A model generated the notes under the pieces. It was not told the origin of the DNA. It saw only the letters and a list, made by a program, of their open reading frames with translations, and made no database searches. Of a stretch of DNA of 64,000 bases, positions 1 to 13,759 are shown in pieces. Position numbers and translations under genes: made by a program. How positions within the stretch are numbered: the stretch's first letter is position 1; each line of letters opens with the position of its first letter. Origin of the DNA: Anopheles merus (lineage: Eukaryota > Arthropoda > Insecta > Diptera > Culicidae); the NCBI RefSeq assembly GCF_017562075.2, contig NC_054083.1:37369755-37433754 (forward strand), read 5' to 3'.

Positions 1-3000
1 TTGTTTATAAAGGAATGTCGATTCAATTAAATCCTTTTGAAATTAATGGGAATATTGAAATCATATGTCAAACTAACAAGCTATGATTGTGACTCCACAT
101 TGACATTGTGTACAACTATTCCACCATGAGAACGACTGGATCTAAACGTCTAATAAACAACATACGTTATGTTCCTTTCCCACCCGTTAATGAGGTATTC
201 AAACGCATAAAATACAAACAGCAACATCACTCTGTGACACATCGTCACCAAATAGCAAATTCCTGCAGGCAGCAACTAATTACAGTCATCATCTTCATCC
301 TCAACAAAAAAATCGATCTTATTTCAGATAGATGACCCCAAACCTATTACCTATTGACCTGGTTTTACACCATTCTTTCCCATTGCTTTCCATTTTTACA
401 ATAAACATCACACACACACACACGTTGGCAACACATTGGAGTCTCGAAAATAAAGCGGAAATTGTTTTACACATTCGAAGAAGAAAAAAAAAGCTAAAGG
501 CTGAGAAACATGTTGGTGCTCAGCACACATCACAGCATCGCATACAGACGCCCCCCGGACCAGACAAATCGTATCTAAATTTATGTTCTTCCTCTTTCGA
601 CATTGTAACACACCCCAATCGACCCAATGGGAAGGGTAGAGCATTTCTATAACCTTCTCCTTGGCACACGTGCAGTCTTCTTTTCACAAGATCTACGTTC
701 GATTCCGCTCACCGTGCCGGTCATCCATCCTCCAAGACATTCATCTCAAAACGCTACGACTAAACCACCAAACCATATACTCCGAACATTTCTCAATCCC
801 TTTTCTTTTCCAACTGCATCGCCGCTTCGCATCACCCGTGATCGTGAGGAAACGGGCAAATTAGCGTACCAGAGCAGCACACCCAGCAGAGAGGAGAAAG
901 AAAAACAGCAGAAACCTTTTCGCTACCGTTTGTGCACGTGTTATTCCTGCCTCATTTCCGTGCGCTAGGCTCGCTGCTCTCGCAGGAAGGAAGGAAGGGT
1001 CAGTTCGTCGCTTCGGTGGTCACGATGTAATTTATGATTCGGCACCGTACGACGAATCGCGGGCTAAACATAGCCACAGCGGTGTCCACTTCTTTCTCTT
1101 CCGTGGGAAAGAGCCGCTGCCGAGGAGGGGGTTGTTCTTTGATTTTTGCGATTTATTCGAAAACCTTCAGTAAAACTCCCCCTCCAACGGTAAGTCGCAA
1201 AACCAAGCGCAGGCGACGAACACTCCTCCATTCATGCCGATATTTGCTCCCAATTCCAGATTGCGGTGACGGCGACCTCGCTTTCGCTTTTTTTTCCCCC
1301 CACAAGCAGCCATTTGCACAGCATCCTCTAGCGCGCATCTCACACACGAGAAAGATTGGTCCATATTTGGAGTCTGTCGAAGAATTTGCGAAACCCGCGA
1401 AACCCCCGAAAAAGCGGCTCGCCGGGGTCGTTTGGGGCGATTTATTGCACTGCCCCACTAACATATCTTCGGCGGCGGTGGCCAAGCGATGAGAAACACA
1501 CTTATCTCGAGACGGAATCGGCGAAGGAAACATTGCTCCCCAACTCCCCCCAACTAGTACCCGAGAGAAGGTTGCACACATATGCGGCGTTTGTCACTTT
1601 CCGATTAGTCACTTTCAAGCTCATCGGAAGGATTTACAAGCATCCACATAAATGTAGTGGCTGACCCCAAAAGCTAGGGCGGCGTATTAGGCAAACATCC
1701 CGGACAGACTGTGAAGAGGTGCGCTAGAAGGCTCCCTCCTCCTTTCTTTCGAGTGGCTTTTTTTGCGTACTTTTATGGTGCGCTAAGGATGTGGCATCTG
1801 TTTGCTGTTTGGCTTTAGAGCTGAAGCAAAAAAAGACCCTAGCTTGATTAGTTACCTTTTATGGAAGGGTAAAGAAGCTAAAGAGCGAGATAGAGGAGAA
1901 AAAACATCACCGAATGTATCATTTGCATTACATCATGTGCGCACTCTCTAAGCAAAAAAAAAGATTAGAGGTCACACGAGCTGGCGGTGACGCCGCTGTC
2001 GTCTCGGAAACAGCGGAAAGTAGGCTAACGTCGTTTTATGACCTAACATCTCGTTAAAGATAAACTGTGCCACCGGTAGAAAGCGCTGGACTAGAGAACA
2101 GCCTTATCAAAAAGCACAGCTTAAGCCGTTCGATGGTGGCTTAAAGATCCTTTCACGATCGGCAAGCAAGATGTACCGATTTTTTTAAATTTCAAATCAT
2201 GTTCCAACGGAAAATCCACATACCACACCACCGCACGGCACAGCAGCGCCGACCCATTTGCTACTGATTCATGAGATAATTTCATTCGCTTTTTACGACT
2301 TCTAAACGTGACTTGTCACCTAAATGCAGCCCAAATCCCAACCGCCAGGAGAAACAGATAGCAGCAACCGAGCCGAGGAGCCGATCCTTCTCGCTTTGCT
2401 ATGCGGCCGACCACAATTAATGAAACACACACAGGCCCTTCTAGATTTCAGCTTATTGCGGAACACCACACCACACAACAGGTCCCTCCTTGCTGGCGAG
2501 TGTCTACCAAAACGACCACAGCTCTTCTCAAACGGGCGGGCGATATGTTTTATGCATACCGTGTATTTTACACACGCTACTGCAGCAGTGTACCGTCGTC
2601 GCGTCGCGTTCATAACTACAGACAGGGCGCACCAACCAGGAGGAGAGTGTGGCGGCTGTTCTGTGCGGTTTCTCTCCCATCCCCCCATCACACAAACTTA
2701 TATAACAACGTGTCCGACGGAATTGTCCAGCGGTAAATTTCCCCCGTTTTTTTTTTGTTTTAGCTGCCTGAATGTCCGCTTCGTGGACGTGGTTTGGCGT
2801 TGCTAGAGCGTTGAGGGTGAAATTTAAAATTCTAGCATAAAAAGTGAAACGGTACGCCACACCAAACGGCTTCCCTTTCTATGCAGTGGCCGCATGGGAA
2901 TGTTTGGCGTTTGCAGCACACCCAACGATTCTGTTCCACCGGGAGTTTGGCTGGATGGGTTGAACATTCTGCATGATCAAACACAATGATAACGTTTTAT

Positions 3001-6000
3001 TTATTAATTTGGAGTTTAATTTTACTTTTTTTTGGTTTTGTTCATGTCAAAACCATTTATCGCAAAAATGTCCCGACAAACATGGCTAATTTCTAAATTC
3101 CGTTAAAAGCATCACAAATTATGCACTTTTACCAAAAAATAAGTGATAAGCAACAAAATATACTAAAATGTAAGAACACAATATGCTCTAAACATCACTA
3201 TTAAATTATCAAATTTTTTTTAAGCATCACAAATAAGTTTTCTTTCAAGGTTGCCACAACGCATCCTTTTAACAGTTTCCCTTTTTTAAACCAAAGCAGA
3301 AACGATTAATAATTCCATTTCCTTACAATAAGTCAGAAACTTGAAACACTGCAATCACTCTTATAACCGTCACGCTGCACAATCCGAAACACACATCAGC
3401 ATAATTTATGCTAAATAATATCCAATCAATTATGTTTTTAAATTTCAACTATACACTAAACTACCAGTATGCTGCAGCAAAGGCCCCACAACTCTTTATG
3501 TCTTGACATGAGATGGGGTGGAAGCTCGATGAATAATTTCACCCCAAAAACGATTGCTCACCGAAGCGTATAACAACAATGGTCGATTAAGACCGACATA
3601 GGGAACAACAACACAATCCGCAACAACACACACCCCCATTTCGTCTAGACTTCCTATGGGCCTAGGGCTTCCAGAGCCAGGAACCCCCGAAACACTAAAA
3701 ACCCCTAATAAAACGAAATCATATCATAAAAGGGCGCTGTTGCTGTTTGCTGCAGCACGAGAAAACACATCTCGATTGCATCACAACGCACAGCACAGCA
3801 CAGCAGCAGCAGCATGATAGTTTGAAATACAAACTCCTAAACACAGCTACATTTTTAATAACCATTATCTGTTGCCCATCACTTCCCATCGTACAGAGAT
3901 CGTTTTCATACACTCAAAACTGACCTTTTTTGGTGAGTCGTGCGCATTGCGCAGCGAGGAAATTGATTACAAAATGCATAACGATGTAAAAACGACCTAA
4001 GCACAAATTGATTTCTACCATCGCTCAATAGTTATGGCAAAACAATTTGCAAGTAAGCAACTCCGCTCCTACGGGGAGGAACTCCATCCATTTTACACAG
4101 CAATCAAGATTCGATAAATAGCCGTCCGAAAGTATCATTAAAATAAATCATTCAAAATTATGTGACACAGCCACTTCGTTGAAAAAAAACGCCAGCCAAC
4201 CTCGCCGAGACCGAGCATCATGTTAAGCCAGCCTGTGCACAATACGGATGCAATGTTAATCCCCTCCTTGCAGGAACAATGTGGAACAAGCGCTTACTAA
4301 AATCAACCTAAGCTAACAGCAGCAAAAAGACCGGCAGCACCGTACTACCGATAAAGCAAGAAAACGCAAAGCTCACAACAACACTAATGTTTCGGCCCAG
4401 ATGCATACCACCGGTCGGTGTGCATAAATCCTCGCCAGCAAACGATTAATCAAATTTCAATTAAACGGCGCTCGGTGGGATGTGGTGGCCGTAACAGGGC
4501 AGGGAAGCAAAGAAAAGCTCTCATGTTGCAGAAGAGAAATTGGTTAAACTTAAGACGCAAACGATACACGGGAGAGGATGGATACAGAAACATGTTTCGG
4601 TAAATGGTTTCCTACATTTCTTACCCATTCCGTACAACGCACGCTGACGACCATCCCCTGCGCTCCTTCCTGTAACTTGTGTCTGTATATCTTTTCTGCT
4701 TTGCAACATTGGCCATAATGTCGCCAGAGGTCAAGAGATTAGAGGGAAACCGTTCATCCGGGGGGGAGTCGCACATTGAAGCGAGCCATCGTGTTAATGG
4801 GAAAAGTTTTTCCGCTCAAAAACCCGCGGCCTCTACACCACTGATGAGGCGCGTCTGCGGAATCGTGGAATCGCGAAGGTTCGTCGGAGTATAGAGGTTG
4901 GTGCGGCCACTTACTTTTCCTATGGGAAGACCCGGTCTCTTTAGACCCTCTTCTCCTTCTATCTTACACCGCGCACGTACGTATCAGCCCGTCGGTGTGT
5001 TGATGTGTTACCGTAATCATTCGACTACCGGGGGCGAAGAAGCGTTAACGGCAGAAGCGCCACGACCGGGCAATGATGACAACAACAAACACCCTTCCCT
5101 TCGGCTACCACTCCTACTCATCCTCTTCCTTCATCTCTCGCGACAAAAGGCATGGCGATGTTGCTGCTGTTGGCACTGCGGCGATCGTTAGCTTGATGGT
5201 GTTGTAATATTTACCCCCGCGGCCCTGCTAACCCTTTCCTGCACAACCACCGCTGTCACCAAGCTTACTTTCACAAGACGGCGCCGCACAGTTGTTCTAT
5301 TGTTCCGCCACACACAACGAAGGAAATCGATACGCTTCTCCCTCCATCGTCGGTGAGGGTTTTCCGCCATCGGTTTTACGGTAGCAGCCGGTTCGCGCGC
5401 TGTTGTCGAAAACGGATGTGAGAGGAAAATCTGGCAATACGCGCGCGCGTTAATCGTGAACCTGTGAACTCTCTGTTGGACGTGCACTGCGCGCACCGTA
5501 AAGGATGGATGACCGCATCGAATTCGTGACACCGTCGAAACGCGCCAGTGGCGAAGCGACGCCGCTGCGCATCAGTGTTTTGGCGTTTGGATGATTTGAC
5601 CTGATGGTGTCGTGGAATGGGGGGAGAGGCCGGTATCATCGATTACATGATGGTTAGTTCCGGCTACTTTCGAGCATGCCAGGCCTTTGGAGTGTGAGCA
5701 TTTGTTACACCCTATCTAACACTTGTGGAGGCTGAAAATTGTGAAGTGCTAGGCTGCATGAATCAATCTTACAGAATTAACAGTAAAAAAGCCTGTTCTG
5801 AACGAAATTATTTCGAAGATATCTTCCGAAATGACCTTCAGATTTTATTTAAATTCCTATTATATTTCTACTAAAACCAAGCAAGGTTTAAACCGAGCAC
5901 AACCTTATGCACGTAATGCACAATTTAAAAAGGAAAATAAGTTAAAGAAGACTTACAATTAGCCTGCTTGTAATTTGACCCATTAAAATTTTTTCAAGTT

Positions 6001-6039
6001 TCAAGTTATCGTAGAAGACCCTACATTGTTTTACCCATC
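1..6039. other. stretch without recognisable gene
   Basis: I see no gene here. Open frames are short, overlap on both strands and show no family motif. The stretch holds simple repeats such as CA runs near 409-423 and many homopolymer tracts, plus AT-rich blocks (about 3.0-3.5 kb). It may be intergenic or deep intron of a gene outside the window. Confidence 0.6.
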
Positions 6040-6529
6040 CGGAGTCATCAAGAGTCATCCGGAGTCATCCGTTGTTACGAACCGAGCTTCTCCGGCAGGC
6101 CACGCGAAGGTTTGGCCCTCAGCAAGAGTTGCAGGGTTGTAACGGAGGAGAAACAAACAGCAGCAGAGTGGACAGAGTATTTGATACTTCGCCTACTAAC
6201 CAGTCCTTCCCGCTAGTTGCTTCTGATCCAAGGTTGGGAAGCCTATGCAGACGGAAGGGGGTGTTTGGCTCGGAAATCCAGGGGCTCTGTCCTATTTCGG
6301 ATATTTTGAATTAAACCTCTTTACTCCAAGAGCTTCTGCGTTTGAATCCTAGTTTATTTAAAATATCGCCTACTTTTATACTAAATTTATCCTCACAAGT
6401 TTACCCGAAGATCCGTTCGGACGGGATAATTCGTGTTTCCAGAAACATCTTATTTTCACGTGGAAGGATAAATAATGGTTACTATGATCAGATTGGTAAA
6501 AAAAAAAGAAATTTAGAATCGCGTGCGTA

Positions 6530-6872
6530 ACATCCGTAGTCATGCGGTGTCATCCGGAGTCATTCGAAATCATCCAGAGTCATTCGGGATCGTCCGGGAT
6601 GAAATCGGAGATTGCCAGAGTTGTCCGGAGTCATCTGGAATCATTCGAAGTCGTCTGAAGACGTCTGTAGTCGTCTGGGGTGGTCCAGAGATGGTCGGAG
6701 TCGGAGTCGTCCGTAGTCGGAGTTGTCCGGAGACAGGTTGAAGTCGGCCGGAGTCGTAGTCGGCCGAACATAGCCGATGAACTGTGTCCTAGCGGAATTA
6801 GTGGTTCCGATTTTGGCGAAGTCGGAATCGGACTAACAATAGCCGGAATTGAGGTCGGAGTCGTAAGTCCAG
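6530..6872. repeat. degenerate minisatellite, GGAGTC(A/G)TCCG-type unit
   Basis: About 340 bases are built from a diverged unit of roughly 9-12 bases close to GGAGTCATCCG or GGAGTCGTCCG, with variants such as GAGTCATTCG and GTAGTCGTCTG. A small island of the same unit (GGAGTCATC repeated) sits at about 6,041-6,071. The repeat is open in several frames, which explains the overlapping open frames here; they are not genes. Confidence 0.75.
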
Positions 6873-9800
6873 AGAGCACACCACTAATCCATGCACAAAA
6901 ACACATAATCATACATATTTACAAAGGATCCTGAACTCTGAATCATCCTCAAGAACCTATAAGCAGTCATTTGAAATTATAATGGCATGGTCGTAAAGAT
7001 GTTCACCAAAAAGAGGTCGAATACCTGAACTTTGAACACGAATATTGATACTAATTTATTGGCCAGAAAGCACACAGAACATAAAATTGCTTTATTGCTA
7101 CTAATTATTCCATTCCCTAAGCAATCTCACTTTCACAGCATCAAGCATACATATTTCACGGAGCCCGGGTAAATCACTGCTTAATATCGTCTTCACACTG
7201 CACACAACGGTTTCCCATTCATACAAGCCTGCCAGGTTCCTATGCAAAAGCATGAGGGTGTGCTAAGGGCAGCAAGCAATCAACCGCGTACGGTGGCGCC
7301 GTATCGAAACGGTGACAAACAGTCGTCGTCGTTCGGTCGATCGGTGGGTTATAGTAGATAGTTTATCTCGGCGTTATGTTGCATTCAACTGTCGGAAGTT
7401 GGCGATTCCTGCTTTTCAAGACGCGCGAAACCTTGCAAATGAACGCGCGCCCCATTGCCGGCCACCGAGAGCGTCTAACCACAGGCACCGCCGTTGAATG
7501 CTAACCGCAACACAAGGCGCTCCAGAAGGCAAAGGAAACCCCCCAACCACCCCCAAGACGGCACAGATGTTACGTGCGACGGCGGCGGGGCGTTGTGTTA
7601 TTAAATGATCGAAAGTGTACTTCAGCATTCCCATTCGCTGGGCCGAACCCCCTCTGATCACTGGTTACCACCGCGAGAAGGTGGAGAACTGTCGATGAGA
7701 GGGCGACGGACGGTAAGATTAAATCTTAGCGGCTTCTGTTGACCTGCCGCGACCAGTCGTCGGTCCCCGGAGAAAGCATCAAGTGGCTGACTTGCTGGTG
7801 CATAAAAACACGGCAGACGGGTCCACAGGCAGACGGTAGTACGTTTGCATAACAACACAACCGATCTATTGTTATTCAAATATGTTAAATAGCATATCCG
7901 TGTGTCGGCGAGGAAAACTGCTCACCCTACATTTTGAGCGTGAAATAGTTGCAGGATAACTATCCAATCATGAAATGTGTATTTATTTTCATATAATGTA
8001 TCTTTATTACAGTAACGACGATGTGTGGAAAATTTTTACGTGAGCCGCACAACAAATTTTAAGATAAATAAGACAACTAGAAAATGAAAGCTGCTTTAAA
8101 ATAATGGAACATAGAGAATTGGCAATGGCAATCGAAATTGCAATAATATTAGAACAAAAACTAAAAGAATTATCCAAAATCAAACGCATTAATAATAAAA
8201 ATACAGAAAAAAAAAAATCAGCAAACAAACGAATTAAATAAAAGCAATTTCTATATAGGTTGATTTCTGTCATTTAAACGCTTTCTGTTGTTTCTCAATC
8301 CAGCTGCAGATTGCGTTTAACGTAAGCGAACCAATACGTTTGCATCAAAATGTGCCTTTGCGGTCAGTAAACCTTGATTTTAAAACCACACTTTGGTAGC
8401 TTCATTCGATACAGTATGATCACGTCTTAAACGCTCTAGCGATGGAACGTCAAGACGTCGGAGCCTTCTACCGCCCTTCATACACTCCAGAATGAATTCC
8501 AGAAAACATTTTTATAGCTCTTTTCCATTCACCATCGTAGTTCATACACTCACCCGTAGGCGACGGTTCGGAAAAACACGTGGAAGATAATCAGATCAAA
8601 TATTTCTTCCTCCCAGAAACCTTTCCGACTCCGACACTCCGTCCGCATTAGCAGCGTCGTGGGTGGATATTTGTTGCAACGCCCTTCTACCTTTCCCCTT
8701 GAGGATGGATGCGGCTGTTAATCAGCAACCACTAAACACTGTCAACCCGACTACGACCGTGGCATGATTCAACGATCTACATATACTGCCTGCTGCCGCC
8801 GACGCCTTTCTTCTTGACACGCACACGACACGCACGCTGCTTGGCGACGTCTCGCACATGCCCGCGCGCGCTCCCCGAGCGATCAGATGCCGTTCCTGCC
8901 CAGCGCATCAACGGATTTTATGCGCTGCATTTCTCGCCCCGCGTGTGCTCACCAAGTCGCCTCCAATCATTGCAAGAAACGTCGTCTTGGCGCAGTGACA
9001 ATAATGGCGCCGCATCTCATTTAAATTCTTTACAGCCCGTCGGATAAACGCCACTGACACAGGGAGGGGAGTTGCGATGATGATGATGATGATCATCGTG
9101 TTCCGGGTTGTATTAGGTAGGTTTGGAGATGGAATTCCCGCTCCGTTGATCCAGCGGTATGACCTGGCACTATTTATGTTACCATCCCAGTTATGAACAC
9201 TTGTCAAATGCTGCCAAACACACACACACGGCAGCGGATGAAAATGCAACGAATCGTTTGGAAATTTTTTTTTTTATAGTAAAAAAACCTTCCCATTCAT
9301 GTCTGCATAGAAGCCAATAAATGTTCTAGAGCAGTGCACTATTCCAGCAGCAAGCAGTGATTGAATAAACCCGTTGGGCCGAGCAGTGCCATTGTTTCTA
9401 CAGTCGTTCAAGCACGGTGTTATCGTGCAACCATCATAAGGAAGTCCATTGTGTATCCGAAGACAGCCATTGTGGAGAAGTTTAGGGTCATGACAGCTTG
9501 ATGAGTTGCAACATTCAGTAAACTACTAGTAGTAGCAAAGAACTGTCTCTCGCCAGCGGGTACTTGGTGTACGTGACTTCCGACTTCCGAGAAGGAGCAG
9601 CAGCAGACAAACCCTCCGCGTCAACTGGAAAAGCATTTTACAGACCAGACACAGACATACCCTCACACCTCCGGAGCAAAAAGGAGCTCCAGACACCGGC
9701 CAGACAGACCACAGAGAGACGGATGGATGTGAGATGGGTCGGAGGTACATCATCAAACCGGAAGAAAACTTCACCGAAGGCACACACATCTACCCGCCGC

Positions 9801-12800
9801 TCGCGAAGGTGAGATGTGCACCCAGACATTGGGTTGTTGTTGTGATGGCAAAGTTTTCCGGCACCAAAACGCTCATTCTTCAACTTTGCTCCGAGACGAC
9901 GATAGGTGAGAAAAGGAACACACAGCAACATATAGTGCTCAACAATACAGCTACCGAAAAATGGCAAATACAACAACATCATCCTTTACGCTATTATCAA
10001 GCTACCGACCAGACCAATTCCTGAACCGTATCCAACTCTAGGGAGTTCGGCGCGAGAGTAAGAAGACAAACGATTTCCCAATTTGCTGATTATCTGATTT
10101 CAAAGTTTGTTTGGCAGTTCTTTCCCCGCAACCTGAACGGTATTACGTGCGAAAAATAGATAAAACCATCATCAATTTGCACCTCTTTTCCTCCCAAGAG
10201 ACATTGTTATTGTATAGATGAAATAAATATAAAGATAAAAGTATTAAGTATGATGCTTTTTTGCCTACGGTAAGAAGGAACAACCATTCTTGCTTATTCT
10301 TGCTAACGCCCTTCGTAGCCACATAAGTAATAACTCAAATAATTCGTTTTACTTTTCACACCATTTTAGATTCCGTTCGGCTTTCTTTGTGTTGAAAGCA
10401 GCGCGCGGTGAATCTGTCATTTCGAAACACTGTGCAGCTGGGGCTCCATACTAACGCTGCCACAGAATCTCCTAAATAAACACATTTGCAAAAGGTCGCA
10501 ACACATTTACAGTAAAGTGTGTACACACCATTTGGCATAATTTCTCAAGCAAAGCAATGCACAATGGCTGACTGCTTCAGTCATAAAGTAACCGAAAGCA
10601 ACAATTTCGCATGCAGCAGGCGAGAAACGGAACATCTGTAGCGCAAAACGGTCATACAAATATTCTTTATGCGCAAAATAAATGGCATTAGGGGACCGCC
10701 GGGTCGGGCAGCAGGCACGTGTTATGAAGTCATTTTCGATACACAACACAACAATAATGTAGCATGCACCCGCGGTCAGTCAACCAACTTCCAATTTGAC
10801 TCTCGCCCAATATAAATGCGACAAACAACACTTAGAACCGTACTAAAATCACTACTTCAATCCTTCTTTCTTGAGCATGTTTGTATACGTTCGGGTTCAG
10901 TTTAGCTTTGCTCGTGTCGTTTTCTGCAAATCGATTAAACACAACCTTTTTAGCTTTGCCTTTTGCACTACTATAACAAGCAAACGGAATCAAACCCAAT
11001 TTTAGACGCTTCACAGACCACGCAACATACGCGCGTATGAGCTTCTCGAGCGTCGAAAAGACCTGCACCAGCAGCAGCACCAGGGCACGTGGCATTCGTC
11101 GTCGTCGTTAGCGCGGGTCGATCGTTCGACGAGGCAAAGGGGGGACACAGATTAGGCCAGAACGGCCGTCGACACCCACCTTCCCACACCTTTGACCGAT
11201 GCGGTTCGATAGATTTTTTATTGCCCATCAAAGCAGCTTTGCATCGCGTGTCTGCTCTGCTCTGCACGGAGGAGAGTCGCATCTTGGCCCGCACGTTCTT
11301 GACAGGCGCATAGCTTGACACATTGCCAACGCGGCCGCCGTTGCAGATGCAGACGGAAAGGCGAGGTTAAAACCGTGGAGGCTTAAAGCAGAGTCACACA
11401 CACACACATACACACTTTTCAACGCCATATTTATCCCTTGTTTAGCTCCGAGAGCGAGCTAAATCCAATGCCGGAAGATACATCCAAAGACATCACAACA
11501 TTCCGCTGGGAATCTTCAAGCATTATAAAAAAACCGTTCCGTTATAAGATATACTCTTTGGTAGTAAAAACAAAAAACGAGACCTTAAATCAATCTCTAG
11601 ATCCCCTGCTCCGATTGAGAGTTCTTGATCTGTGCTCCGCTCTATCCAATAAAACATCCCTGGACATAAACTCTGTGCCAGTGCCAAGTCGTGTCGCGTA
11701 CTGCTATACGCTTTTGGAAATCATTCAAACTTCAACGTTCTGAATCGGGTCGCGACCTGGCTAGGAGGGGGTACAACTCTGAGGACTTCAGATAACCCAA
11801 AAATAGAAATATCTTTTTCTTGCCCTGCAAGGGTTTGGTATGGTACGGGGGCCAGTTCTTCGACGCGCAATGATGCTCTCGTTAGCGCTTGAGCATCAGC
11901 CCTCCTCCACTCCCAACATACACGCAACGCAATCACGCACGCGATCATCCGATGCTCGATGGTGTTTGCTCTCTTCTCGATGGCCACTCGGCTTACGCTT
12001 CTCGCCGCCGGAAAATCAACTACTTGTAGGATCATCCACCAGGAAGTGAGATGTTCACTTGGTGGAGGTTTCACTGTGGTGCACCAGTGATACTCCTCCT
12101 CTTCTTCCTCCTACCCCAAAAACCTATACCACATAACGCCTGATCGTTTACTTTCGCCGACCCAAGAACGAAACCGGTCGGGTGACTCCTCCAAACGGTC
12201 ATATCTTTCGCGTGCGCGCGTGCGCTCACGGAATGGGATACTTGACGGGAGGGCTTGCACCTTAGAGATGCTTACACATGGCATTCCCCCTGATGTACCA
12301 GCAGACCTCTTCCTACGATGTTTGTGGCGCTTGGAACCTTGGATCGCGAGCGCCGTCACGGATGCATTTGTAGGAAGAAGCTGGACCTGCCCCGCCGAGC
12401 TGTGGCAAAGATGTTATCTCGCCTAATATTTCTTTTATTGCACCTCATCCTCCTACTCCTGGTGTAGTTCTCTACTTCACTTCCGGATACAAACCCGATT
12501 GCTGATCGAAGTGTTCGTAGGTTTGGTGTGTCTGTTGCGTCTGTTTCATCAATAAACACACAAACACGCAGTATATTCACACACGATGGGTCCGATCTTC
12601 TGCTTTACTACACAAGCTCATTGACCACACACCCCGTAAATACGGGCGTACGCATCTCAGCTTCATTGATTAAGACCCAAGATCTTGCACGGGCGTCTTA
12701 CAGCAGCAGTCCTCACACACACACACCTACTTCTGCACTACTTACTTTCGCAACAAACATTACTCACGCAAACAGGGGGAGGAGAAGGAATATAAGTTGG

Positions 12801-13222
12801 CCGAATCGGACGTAGAACAGGTTGGTTGGCCCGGAGGCTGAACTACATAAGCCTGACTACTCTCTTCGCTTCCTAACAGCCCACTGTTTTCGCGCCTGCC
12901 TGACCAAAGATCGACGATATTGATATGTGTGTGGAGGTTGTGTTGGAAGTAAAACGGAAACAAAACAAAAAAAAAACATCTACACCAGACACTGCACACC
13001 AAACAACGAGGCAATAAACACATGAATGGTTTGCCTTTCTTTCTCGTCCGGCCGGGTGGATGAATCATTCATGATTTGAGCGATTTTCCACATTGGTCTA
13101 CACTTCGCCACGCCGGGGAGATGTTGCCATTTTTGGTACGAGATGCCGTTCAAAACTCATAGCTTAGCTGCTAGTCATCGCGGCACACTTGATTTGTTTG
13201 GAACAAATATTGATCCAATATT
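6873..13222. other. stretch without recognisable gene
   Basis: Nothing convincing is seen on either strand. Simple repeats include an ATG/TGA triplet run near 9,075-9,093 and CA runs near 11,397-11,412 and 12,714-12,726. Open frames are below about 120 codons, overlap each other and carry no recognised motif. Confidence 0.55.
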
Positions 13223-13759
13223 GGGGCCCTTTCCGTTTGAAGTTCGTAGGCTGAAATTTCAGCCTGTCAGCTGTTTGCATTGTATAGCAGTTTTCGAGCA
13301 GCTATCTATGTGAGTATAGTAAACAGGTGGGCTTATCCCAAGGTGTATGAATTTAGAAGGCTGATTTTCATCGCTTCTACTTCTGAATGATGATTTTAAG
13401 AGTGTTTTGAGTATTCGTCAAGCCTCCAGAAAGCTCGTTGGAGCAAAAGTTTTCACTCGTTCTGTCAAAAAGTGATGTTCAAAATTGGTTATAAGAAATG
13501 CTATGAGACCACCTGGACTACATGCACTTTGATTCCAGATCCCACCACCTGATCTCTTTAATGCACCTTGGGATAAATGTAAACAACACCGTGTTTTCGA
13601 GCAGGTACTCGAATCTAATTCTAGCTTTCTGGCTAGAATAATCTAGACTGAAAATTGCAGGCTAGTTTTATGTCTGGTTTTGTATGGAGTGTTTACATGA
13701 TTTCAGCCTCCAACTGTCAAACTCCATACAAAAAACTGACTAGAATCGTGAAGGGCCCC
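13223..13759. mobile_element. MITE-like element with GGGGCCCTT termini
   Basis: The left end reads GGGGCCCTT and the right end reads AAGGGCCCC, a perfect 9-bp terminal inverted repeat. The bases just outside are ATT on both sides (13,220-13,222 and 13,760-13,762), which looks like a 3-bp target duplication. Inside, CTTATCCCAAGGTG (about 13,332) recurs inverted as CACCTTGGGATAA (about 13,565), so the element has partly mirrored structure. It has no coding capacity. Short non-autonomous elements with 3-bp target sites are known in Anopheles; assignment to any named family is not attempted. Confidence 0.6.
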
